NCBI GenBank assembly: GCA_021850325.1
Contig: JAJZMF010000010.1
Span: 1 to 64,000 of the forward strand
Direction of reading: 5' to 3'
Length of the DNA stretch: 64,000 nt
DNA from: Actinomycetes bacterium
GTDB lineage: Bacteria > Actinomycetota > Acidimicrobiia > Acidimicrobiales > Palsa-688
Positions 17,980 through 27,076 of this stretch are shown piece by piece. The translations under genes and the position numbers were made by a program. Below the pieces are notes generated by a model. That model worked only from the letters and a program-made list of their open reading frames with translations, did not search any database and was not told where the DNA came from. Numbering within the stretch: the stretch's first letter is position 1; the number at the start of each line of letters is the position of its first letter.

Positions 17980-20331
17980 TCAAGCCCGCTTGATCGGGGC
18001 CATGTGCAGGCTGAACCGCTTCTCACCAAGACTGGGGAAGCGGATGGTCGCCTCCGCGTCTGCGCCCTGGCCCCGCACATCGATGACCACCCCCTCGCCG
18101 TAACGGGCGTGCACGATGGTCTCGCCCGACCGCAGGCCGAGCGTCTCGGCCCCCGTCCCCTGTACGGGGACATTGGCCCGCCCACGCCGCATGGCCGACT
18201 CCACCATCTGGTCCCGCACCTCGGCACGCGACACCCGTGAGGGGCGGAAAGCCCCGCTGGAACGCACCAGGTGGTCGGGGATCTCGGCAACGAACCGGCT
18301 GGGCGGGTTGTACTGGGCCTCGCCCCACAGGCTCCGGCACCAGGCATAGGACATGTAGAGACGCTCGCGCGCACGGGTGACCCCCACGTAACACAGACGG
18401 CGCTCCTCCTCCAGTTCCTCTGGTTCGCCAAGGGACCTGAGGTGAGGGAACACCCCTTCCTCCATACCCGCCATGAAGACGACGGGGTACTCGAGGCCCT
18501 TCGCCGTGTGAAGGGTCATGAGGGTGACACTGGAACCGTCCTCGTCCACCTCGTCGCTGTCGGCCACCAGGCTCACGTCGGTCAGGAAGTCGGCAAGAGA
18601 CTCGGACCTACGCGCTGCGCCGAGCAGTTCCTCCACGTTCTCCAAGCGGCCTTCCACCTCCAGCTTGCTCGCGCTGTCCCTCTCCAGCTCGGCCAGGTAC
18701 CCTGTGCGGTCGATCACCGCCTGCAGGAGCTCGGCGGGGCCCGCGGGTGGCACCGGAGGCCCGGCCTGTGCCGACGTCACGTCGGTGAGCACTGCAGCGG
18801 CCCGGCCGCCGGCCGCCGACAGCGGAGGGCCGAGAGGTAGGACCATGGCTTCCGCCGGCCCTGTCCCCTCCTGTCCAGCCGCAGCTCCGTCACCTTCGCT
18901 GCCCTGGTGCATGGCCCGCAGGTCGGCCATCAGCTCCAGGAAGCCGGCGATGCCGGACAGGGCCTTGCCCGGCACGCCCGCCTCCTTGGCGTGGGCCAGC
19001 GCCTCGGCGAAGGGGAGCCCCCGGGCACCGGCCCAGGCGTCCAGCTTGGCCAGGCTGGTCTCTCCCACCCCTCGGCGGGGGACATTGAGGACCCGCTTGA
19101 GCGACACCTCGTCCTCGGGGTTGGCTATGGAGTGCAGGTAGGAGAGAAGGTCCTTGACCTCCCGCCGGTCGTAGAAGCGCGCCCCACCGACCACCTTGTA
19201 GGGCACGTTCTGACGCCGCAGCTCCTCCTCTATGGCCCTGCTCTGGGCGTTGGTGCGGTAGAACACGGCGATGTCGCCCCAGCGGTAGCCGTGCCCACGG
19301 CGCAGGTTCACGATCTCACCTGCCATCCAGGCGCCCTCGTCCTCCTCGTCCTCGGCCACGTAGCGCACCAATTGTTCGCCGCCGCCCTGTGCCGTCCACA
19401 GGTTCTTCGGCTTACGCCCTGCGTTGTTGGCGATGACGGCGTTGGCGGCGTCCAAGATCGTCTGCGTCGAGCGGTAGTTCTGGTCGAGCACGACAACCGT
19501 GGCGTCGGGGAATGCCCGTTCGAACTCGAGGATGTTGCGCACGTCGGCCCCCCGCCACCGGTAGATCGACTGGTCCGAGTCACCTACCACGGTCACCTGG
19601 TGGTGGCCACCGGCCAGGGCGAGCACCAGTTCGTTCTGCGCCCGGTTCGTGTCCTGGTACTCGTCCACGAGCAGGTGGGCGAAGCGCTCCCGGTAACGGT
19701 CCAGCACGTCGGGGTGCTTGCGGAAGAGCTGCACCGTGAGCATGAGCAGGTCGTCGAAGTCCATGGCGTTGGCAGCCAGCAACCGCCGTTGGTACTCCTG
19801 GTAGACCTCGGCGATCTTGCGCTCGAAGATCGAACTGCGCCGGGCGTGCTCGGCGTAGGCCACCGCGTCCATGAGCTCGTTCTTGGCCCCGGAGATGGCG
19901 GCATGGACCGCCCGGGGGGGGAACTTCTTGAGGTCCAGGCCGAGCTCGCGTACCACATAGCCCGTGAGGCGCACGGCGTCGGCCTGGTCGTAGATCGTGA
20001 AGGACGGCTGGTAACCGAGCACGGCAGCCTCACGACGGAGGATCCGCACGCAGGCTGCGTGGAACGTGGAAACCCACATGCGCTCCGCTACCCGGCCGAC
20101 CAGGCCCTCGACCCTCTGGCGCATCTCGTCTGCCGCCTTGTTGGTGAAGGTGATGGCCATGATCTCCATGGGAGAGAGGCCCTGCTCCCGCACCAGCCAG
20201 GCGATCCGGTGGGTGAGCACGCGGGTCTTGCCCGAGCCGGCTCCTGCCACCACCAGCAGGGGGCCCGACGGGTGGGTGACAGCCACGAGCTGGGAGGGGT
20301 TGAGCCCCTCCAGGAGCTCCCCGACGCTCAG
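17980..20331 (-). CDS. pcrA: UvrD/PcrA-type ATP-dependent DNA helicase
   Basis: Superfamily 1A 3'-5' helicase for DNA repair and replication restart; 783 residues if started at CTG 20331. Motifs: Walker A VVAGAGSGKT, Ia ITFTNKAADEM, II DEYQDTN, III VVGDSDQSIYRWRGAD, IV NYRSTQTILDAAN, V TLHTAKGLE(Y), VI CYVGVTRARERL. A C-terminal region with FSLHMAPIKRA ends the protein. The conserved Q motif (LLEGLNPSQ) lies upstream of the first canonical start, GTG 20286. No ATG, GTG or TTG occurs in that frame nearby, so CTG 20331, which overlaps the guaB3 stop as CTGA, is the likely start. The middle insertion (about residues 500-560) is low-complexity Ala/Gly/Pro. Confidence 0.93.
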   Translation of the reverse strand: MSVGELLEGLNPSQLVAVTHPSGPLLVVAGAGSGKTRVLTHRIAWLVREQGLSPMEIMAITFTNKAADEMRQRVEGLVGRVAERMWVSTFHAACVRILRREAAVLGYQPSFTIYDQADAVRLTGYVVRELGLDLKKFPPRAVHAAISGAKNELMDAVAYAEHARRSSIFERKIAEVYQEYQRRLLAANAMDFDDLLMLTVQLFRKHPDVLDRYRERFAHLLVDEYQDTNRAQNELVLALAGGHHQVTVVGDSDQSIYRWRGADVRNILEFERAFPDATVVVLDQNYRSTQTILDAANAVIANNAGRKPKNLWTAQGGGEQLVRYVAEDEEDEGAWMAGEIVNLRRGHGYRWGDIAVFYRTNAQSRAIEEELRRQNVPYKVVGGARFYDRREVKDLLSYLHSIANPEDEVSLKRVLNVPRRGVGETSLAKLDAWAGARGLPFAEALAHAKEAGVPGKALSGIAGFLELMADLRAMHQGSEGDGAAAGQEGTGPAEAMVLPLGPPLSAAGGRAAAVLTDVTSAQAGPPVPPAGPAELLQAVIDRTGYLAELERDSASKLEVEGRLENVEELLGAARRSESLADFLTDVSLVADSDEVDEDGSSVTLMTLHTAKGLEYPVVFMAGMEEGVFPHLRSLGEPEELEEERRLCYVGVTRARERLYMSYAWCRSLWGEAQYNPPSRFVAEIPDHLVRSSGAFRPSRVSRAEVRDQMVESAMRRGRANVPVQGTGAETLGLRSGETIVHARYGEGVVIDVRGQGADAEATIRFPSLGEKRFSLHMAPIKRA

Positions 20332-21488
20332 TGGCCCATCCCCACGCGCTGGGCCCGCTGCAGCGACTTGCCCTCGGTCTGCAGAGCGGGCGCGACCATC
20401 ACCTCTGCCTTCTGGAACTCCTTCAGGGTCTCGTAACCACAGGTGGCCATCGAGGTGCGCAGGGCCCCGAAAAGGTTCATACGGCCGTCGTTCTCATGAG
20501 CCGGGCCTACGAGGATCTCGCGCAGGGGCCCGCGCACCTCGGTCTTCACCCTCGCTCCCCGGGGAAGGGTCGGGTGGAAGGTGGCCATTCCCCAGTGATA
20601 GCCGTGACCGGGGGCTTCGCTTGCTGCGGCCAGGGGCGAGCCGAGCATCACGGCGTCGGCACCGCACACGATGGCCTTGGCGATGTCACCGCCGGTTGCC
20701 ATACCGCCGTCGGCGATCACCTGGACGTACACGCCCGTCTCGTCGAGGTGCTGCGCCCGTGCCGCACGGGCGTCGGCGATCGCCGTGGCCTGGGGCACCC
20801 CGATACCCAGCACGCCGCGCGTCGTGCAGGCATGACCGGGGCCGACCCCCACCAGCACCCCGACGGCGCCCGTGCGCATCAGGTGCAGGGCGGCCTGGTA
20901 GGAGGCGCACCCGCCGACGATCACCGGGATCTCGAACTCGCGGATGAAGCGCTTCAGGTTGAGCGGTTCCACCGTCTTCGACACGTGCTCGGCCGAGACC
21001 ACGGTCCCCTGCACGACGAAGAGGTCCAGCTCGGCGGTGACCAGGGCCTTGGCGTACTGGGCCGTACGCTGGGGGGTGAGCGAAGCGCAGGCGACCACGC
21101 CGGCCGCCTTGACCTCGCGGATGCGCTCCACGACGAGCTCGTCCTTGATCGGTTCGGAGTAGATCTGCTGCATGCGCAGCGTGGCCTTGTCCGGCTCCAA
21201 ACGGGCGATCTCCTCCAGGAGCGGCTCGGGGTCCTCGTAGCGGGACCAGAGACCTTCGAGGTTGAGCACCCCGACCCCACCGAGGCGCCCGATCTCGATG
21301 GCGGTGGCCGGGCTCACAACTCCGTCCATGGCGGACGCCATGAGCGGCAGGTCGAAGCGGAAGGCGTCGATCTCCCAGGAGATATCTACATCTTCAGGGT
21401 CACGCGTCCGCCTGCTGGGGACGATCGCGATGTCATCGAACCCATAGGCCCGCCGCCCCGACTTGCCCTTGCCGATCTCGATGTCCAC
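20328..21488 (-). CDS. guaB3: GuaB3-type IMP dehydrogenase-family protein
   Basis: 386 residues, a single TIM-barrel without CBS domains. That is the layout of actinobacterial GuaB3, a paralogue of IMP dehydrogenase; the family's exact reaction is not fixed by sequence. The catalytic-loop region GVGPGHACTTRGVLGIG keeps the Cys-Thr-Thr of IMPDH, and the phosphate-binding VIADGGMATGGDIAKA and VMLGSPLA follow. GTG 21488 begins MDIEIGKGK. It is co-directional with the helicase gene and overlaps its inferred start. The gene for full-length IMPDH (GuaB) is not in this window. Confidence 0.9.
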   Translation of the reverse strand: MDIEIGKGKSGRRAYGFDDIAIVPSRRTRDPEDVDISWEIDAFRFDLPLMASAMDGVVSPATAIEIGRLGGVGVLNLEGLWSRYEDPEPLLEEIARLEPDKATLRMQQIYSEPIKDELVVERIREVKAAGVVACASLTPQRTAQYAKALVTAELDLFVVQGTVVSAEHVSKTVEPLNLKRFIREFEIPVIVGGCASYQAALHLMRTGAVGVLVGVGPGHACTTRGVLGIGVPQATAIADARAARAQHLDETGVYVQVIADGGMATGGDIAKAIVCGADAVMLGSPLAAASEAPGHGYHWGMATFHPTLPRGARVKTEVRGPLREILVGPAHENDGRMNLFGALRTSMATCGYETLKEFQKAEVMVAPALQTEGKSLQRAQRVGMGH

Positions 21489-21571
21489 GGTGCCTGCCTC
21501 TCGTGCGCTCGGGTGCTTAGGCCATTCGAGTCTATTTGGCCCATCTCCTCCGGTGCGCCAGGGCTACCGTC

Positions 21572-21958
21572 TCAGGCGCCGGAGAGGCCGATCGCCATAC
21601 GGCCGGGTCGCTCGCCCCGCACCGCCCCGGCCGACTGGCCGGGCAGCTCGGGTGGCAAGGGCTGGCCGGTGTCACGGTCGGCAGCCATCAGGTAGATGGC
21701 GGACGGCCTGCCCTCGGCCGCGCCCGCAACCTCCGGAGCGGGTGGACCGGCCTGCCCGAGCCTTGGCGCTGGGACCGGCGTCCCGGCTGGAGCCGGCGCG
21801 TGCGCGCGTCCCGCCGCCAGCTCGGCCCGCCGGGTGACCGGTAGCACTGCAGGCAGCGGCCGGTCGTCGGCGCGCGGTGCCGGCTCCAGCGACCCGCCAC
21901 AGCGGGCGCAGGTTGCCCTCTCTCCCTGGTTGGGCACACCACAACGGGGACAGATCAT
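21572..21958 (-). CDS. Small zinc-ribbon protein
   Basis: 128 residues. The N-terminal zinc ribbon is MICPRCG...CARCG (two CxxC knuckles), followed by a long Pro/Ala-rich region that is probably disordered and a C-terminal stretch (SAIYLMAADRDTGQPLPPE). Function unknown. ATG 21958 directly before the ribbon is preferred over an upstream in-frame ATG that would overlap the NUDIX gene. A TACCCT hexamer lies 9 nt upstream. It may act as a protein-protein adaptor; that is inference. Confidence 0.6.
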   Translation of the reverse strand: MICPRCGVPNQGERATCARCGGSLEPAPRADDRPLPAVLPVTRRAELAAGRAHAPAPAGTPVPAPRLGQAGPPAPEVAGAAEGRPSAIYLMAADRDTGQPLPPELPGQSAGAVRGERPGRMAIGLSGA

Positions 21959-22002
21959 GTCACGACCAGGGTACCTGTTCGCGTGGCACAGCGACGCCCA
22001 CC

Positions 22003-22749
22003 TCAACCCTGCGCCCGGCGGCAGAGCACGACGTCCAGCAGCTCGACCAGCATCCGGCCGGTCGCCCCCCAGACCAGCTCATCCGCGGGTGCAGGAAGGT
22101 CGAAGAAGGGGACAGCCCGTAGCGCCACACCACCGGGACCGGCCAGGGGCCACAGCTCCTCATGGAACACCCCCGGGGCGGCCAGGTCGGCGAGCGCCAC
22201 GTCGAAGACCCTCTCCACCTCCTCGCTGCACACATCGAGGGCAGGCCCGGCCGCCCCTTCGTCGCCACCGACGGCGCAGCCCACGAAACAGTGCACCAGG
22301 GCGGTGCTGCTCCGAGTGGTGAGCGGGCCGAGCTCCCCGATGACCTCCACCGTGGCGGGCAGCAGGCCGACCTCCTCCCGCGCCTCGCGCAACGCCGCTC
22401 CCAAGGGCTCCTCGTCCTGGTCGAGACGGCCCCCAGGGAAGCACACCTCGCCGGCATGGTGGCGCAACGACCTGGACCTGCGGGTGAGCACCACCCGGGC
22501 CTGGCCTTGGCGCTCGAAGAGCAGGCAGAGCACGGCCGCAGCCCGGTCGTCCCCCCGGGGCGGGAGCTCGGCGGGGGCAACCCGGCTGGCCGGGCGCCAG
22601 GGGCCACGGGCCCCGCGGCCGGCCTGGAGCGCCAGCCTCACCTCGGAGAGCGGGATGGAGGACCGGGCCTCGGGCGCCAGCTGCTCCCAGGGTGCCGGGT
22701 CTCCCCTCTGGGCACCTGCAGGCCTGGGGACGACCTGCACCACGGTCAC
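22003..22749 (-). CDS. NUDIX hydrolase, CoA-pyrophosphatase type
   Basis: 248 residues. The NUDIX box is complete (GGRLDQDEEPLGAAL then REAREEVGL). It is preceded by LTRRSRSLRHHAGEVCFPGG, the extra signature of the CoA diphosphatase (NudL/UPF0035) group, so hydrolysis of CoA or CoA derivatives to phosphopantetheine and 3',5'-ADP is the likely activity. GTG 22749 has a strong SD (GAGGAGG about 8 nt upstream). This favours it over an in-frame start at 22836, which would overlap the upstream gene. It follows the 71-residue gene by 22 nt. Confidence 0.88.
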   Translation of the reverse strand: MTVVQVVPRPAGAQRGDPAPWEQLAPEARSSIPLSEVRLALQAGRGARGPWRPASRVAPAELPPRGDDRAAAVLCLLFERQGQARVVLTRRSRSLRHHAGEVCFPGGRLDQDEEPLGAALREAREEVGLLPATVEVIGELGPLTTRSSTALVHCFVGCAVGGDEGAAGPALDVCSEEVERVFDVALADLAAPGVFHEELWPLAGPGGVALRAVPFFDLPAPADELVWGATGRMLVELLDVVLCRRAQG

Positions 22750-22771
22750 CTGGGGCCCCTCCTCGGCAGCC

Positions 22772-22987
22772 TCAGACGACAGGTGCCCAGCTGGCGGCGG
22801 CGTCGTCGCCCTCGGGGCCACCGGCCGGACCGGCACCGGGCCCGCCCGCCTCGACGAGGCCCTCCAGGAGCTCCCGCAGGCCTCCGGTCTTCAGGTTCGC
22901 CATGACCCGGCCGGGCGTGACATCTCCCGTCTCCCACTCCATCCAGGCCTGCAGCAGTTTTCGGGGTTCGGGGGGCGGGACTTCCAT
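22772..22987 (-). CDS. Conserved small actinobacterial-type protein, 71 residues
   Basis: Function unknown. The first 45 residues form an amphipathic helical unit (PRKLLQAWMEWETGDVTPG, then LKTGGLRELLEGLVEA), and the rest is a Gly/Ala/Pro-rich tail. The pattern MEVPPPEPRKLLQAWMEWE resembles small hypothetical proteins I associate with actinobacteria, from memory only. TAGGCT ends 7 nt before ATG 22987, a leaderless start. It heads a unit with the NUDIX gene. Confidence 0.65.
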   Translation of the reverse strand: MEVPPPEPRKLLQAWMEWETGDVTPGRVMANLKTGGLRELLEGLVEAGGPGAGPAGGPEGDDAAASWAPVV

Positions 22988-22994
22988 CCGGCTC

Positions 22995-23000
22995 AGCCTA
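22995..23000 (-). promoter_or_regulatory. Leaderless -10 (TAGGCT) for the 71-residue gene
   Basis: TAGGCT on the minus strand, 7 nt, then ATG 22987. Confidence 0.55.
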
Positions 23001-23033
23001 CCGCCCGTTCGGCCGGGCTCGAAGAGCCACCCC

Positions 23034-24782
23034 TCAGCACGCTCTCGGGTCCCAGGGTTCCACCTGGGTCTTGGCGGAGCTGACCGGTGAACCGCCGGGT
23101 GTGGGCACCGTGGTGCTCGTCGTGGTGCTGGCCGAGGTCGAAGGCACCGAAGCCCCGGAGGCCGTCGTGGTCGAGGTGGCTGGGGTTGTCGAGGTGGTCG
23201 AGGTGGTCGTCGTCGAGCTGGAGGTGGAGGTCGGTGCCAGGGTCGTGGTCGTGGTCGGCACGGCCCCGGCCAGGGTGGTCGAGGTGGAGGTACCGGGCAG
23301 GGTGCCCGACCTGACCGACACCACCGAGCCCAGCTGCACCTGTACGGTCCCGGCGGGCACAGCCGGGTCGAGCTGCATCATCACCGAGCCTGACAGGTAC
23401 TTCATCACGTACATGGCACGGGAGATGTCCCGGGTGGAGTGGTAGAGGACCCACGTCTCGGTGGTCGGGGAAGGTACGGTCCCCACCGACTCGCCCGAGA
23501 CGTTCAGGCCGTCCGAGGCCAGGGCCTGACCGGCAGCCAGCGCAGCCTGGTAGCTGCCCGTGATGCTCTGGACGCTCACCGATGAGGGCTTGGCCAGGTT
23601 GGCGAAGACCTCCGGGTCCCAGGCCCTGATGACGTTGTTGTCCACGGGCTGCACGGGGAAGAGCACGTCGCCCATGACGTAGTTGTTGTAGTAGTAGTTG
23701 TTGACGTAGGTGGCGGGCAGCGTGGCCTCGTGCACCGCCCCCACGTTGAGGTTGCGGTAGTGCAGCACGAGCTTGATCATCTCCGGCTTGAGCGCAGGGT
23801 CGACCGTGAGCTGGTCCGCAACCGCGGAGAGGAAGGCGTTCGCCGCGAGCGGGTTGGTCAGGCCCTCCGACTTGGCCCGGTTGAAGAGGATCTTCAGGAA
23901 GGTGTGCGTACGCCCGATGCGGGCCAGGTCGGACAGCGGCTCCTGGGGCCAGTCGTAGCGGGGGGCATTGTCGCCGGGCGGGTCGTACTGCAGGTGCCGG
24001 GCGCGCACGAGCGTTAGCGCCTGCCAGCCGTCCAGGTGCACGCAACCGGTCTTGGGCACCCAGAGGAGGGACTCGGCGTCCCACAGTCGCTCCGGGAAGT
24101 AGACGTTGATCCCGTGCAGGGCGTTCACGGTGTTGATGAAGCCGTTGAAGTTGAGCTCGACGAAGTGGTTGATCGGTATGCCCAGGTCGTCCTGGATGGC
24201 ATTGACCAGGTTGTTGGGCCCATCAGCACCGTTGTTGAGAGCCGCGTCGATCTTCTGGAAGGGGCCCACGGCGCTCCCGGCCGGCATGGGGGCGAACAGG
24301 TCCCGGGGGATGGAGAGGATGGAGGCGGTCCCCGTGGTCGGGTCCAGGTGGAGGACCATCATGATGTCGGCCAGGCTGCCCGAGCCCAAGGACGTGCCGT
24401 ACTGGAGCTGCTGGGCGGGGGTCAGGCCCTGACGGGTCTGGTTGCCGATGAGCAGGATGTTCTCGGGGTGCAGGCCGCTGGCGCCGGGCAGGGCCGTCTG
24501 GGGCGGGCCGCCGGAGCCGACACCTGACAGGCCCGTCGGCGTCTCCCCGCTGCCAGGGAGGGTCTTGATGCCGCCGATCAGGTTGTTGACGTAGACGTAG
24601 GCCGAGCCCATGGCAACGATGCACACGAGCACCAGGGCGTTGACCAGGATGAGCGCCCTACGGGGCCACCGGCGCTTGAGGCGCGCCCTGGCCTTGCGGA
24701 GCTGACGGCCCGTCAGGTCGCGCCCGGCACTGTGCCTGGGTGCGTTTTTGGGCGCCGGGGAAGAAGGGTCTGGGTCGTTCAC
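23034..24782 (-). CDS. LytR-CpsA-Psr (LCP) cell-wall glycopolymer ligase
   Basis: 582 residues: cytoplasmic basic N-terminus, one membrane segment (ALILVNALVLVCIVAMGSAY, about 43-62), extracellular LCP domain and LytR_C region. LCP motifs seen: ADIMMVLHLD (the Asp of the phosphate site), SIPRDLF, and DGWQALTLVRARH with its conserved arginines. The family attaches lipid-linked glycopolymers to peptidoglycan or related acceptors. The C-terminus is a Thr/Ser-rich low-complexity tail of about 70 residues, probably glycosylated or wall-spanning. GTG 24782 is the start; a TAGAGT hexamer lies 12 nt upstream. Confidence 0.93.
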   Translation of the reverse strand: MNDPDPSSPAPKNAPRHSAGRDLTGRQLRKARARLKRRWPRRALILVNALVLVCIVAMGSAYVYVNNLIGGIKTLPGSGETPTGLSGVGSGGPPQTALPGASGLHPENILLIGNQTRQGLTPAQQLQYGTSLGSGSLADIMMVLHLDPTTGTASILSIPRDLFAPMPAGSAVGPFQKIDAALNNGADGPNNLVNAIQDDLGIPINHFVELNFNGFINTVNALHGINVYFPERLWDAESLLWVPKTGCVHLDGWQALTLVRARHLQYDPPGDNAPRYDWPQEPLSDLARIGRTHTFLKILFNRAKSEGLTNPLAANAFLSAVADQLTVDPALKPEMIKLVLHYRNLNVGAVHEATLPATYVNNYYYNNYVMGDVLFPVQPVDNNVIRAWDPEVFANLAKPSSVSVQSITGSYQAALAAGQALASDGLNVSGESVGTVPSPTTETWVLYHSTRDISRAMYVMKYLSGSVMMQLDPAVPAGTVQVQLGSVVSVRSGTLPGTSTSTTLAGAVPTTTTTLAPTSTSSSTTTTSTTSTTPATSTTTASGASVPSTSASTTTSTTVPTPGGSPVSSAKTQVEPWDPRAC

Positions 24783-24889
24783 TGCAATAAGGACACTCTA
24801 GGCCAGGGCCTGGTTCCAGCCGCCTCGGGCCGTCACCGGTCATCACCAGCCAGGTCGGGTCGGAGGCGGAAGGGGGCCCCCCGTACGAC

Positions 24890-24919
24890 GAGAGGCCCGG
24901 CCGAAGGGCCGGGCCTCTC
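24890..24919 (-). terminator. Hairpin after groEL
   Basis: Perfect 13-bp inverted repeat GAGAGGCCCGGCC - gaag - GGCCGGGCCTCTC just past the groEL stop. There is no T-run, as is common for actinobacterial terminators. Confidence 0.75.
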
Positions 24920-24953
24920 CATGGCTCTCTGGCCGCACCGAGCCAGCCTGGGG

Positions 24954-26878
<1,925 letters not shown>

Positions 26879-26926
26879 GATGTCGTCGCCTCCGTAGCAA
26901 TGTTCAAGTACCGGGTTCTCCGGCGG

Positions 26927-26953
26927 TTAGCACTCTGACCGGACGAGTGCTAA
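26927..26953 (-). promoter_or_regulatory. CIRCE operator (HrcA site)
   Basis: Perfect inverted repeat TTAGCACTC - 9 nt - GAGTGCTAA, the consensus binding site of the heat-shock repressor HrcA. It covers the expected transcription start of groES. No hrcA gene is in the window. Confidence 0.96.
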
Positions 26954-26981
26954 AGATAGCGGGCTCCCGGCGCTAGCACAA
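26953..26981 (-). promoter_or_regulatory. groESL promoter
   Basis: Minus strand: TTGTGC (26976-26981), 17-bp spacer, TATCTT (26953-26958). It directly abuts CIRCE so that bound HrcA would block initiation. Confidence 0.75.
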
Positions 26982-27036
26982 ACCTCCCTGGTAACAAGGT
27001 CCCTACGGTCCGCCTCACAGCCCGGCCTCGGGGGCG

Positions 27037-27055
27037 CCGGGGCGACCGGCCCCGG
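27037..27055 (-). terminator. GC-rich hairpin after the S9 peptidase
   Basis: CCGGGGC - gaccg - GCCCCGG, a 7-bp stem just downstream of the peptidase stop at 27077. There is no T-run. Confidence 0.4.
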
Positions 27056-27076
27056 TGGGCCCGGCCCGGTGCCCTC

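Noticed and set aside
23060-23300. Low-complexity Thr/Ser stretch as a possible repeat element
   Set aside because: It is the coding sequence of the LCP protein tail; a wall-spanning linker explains it.
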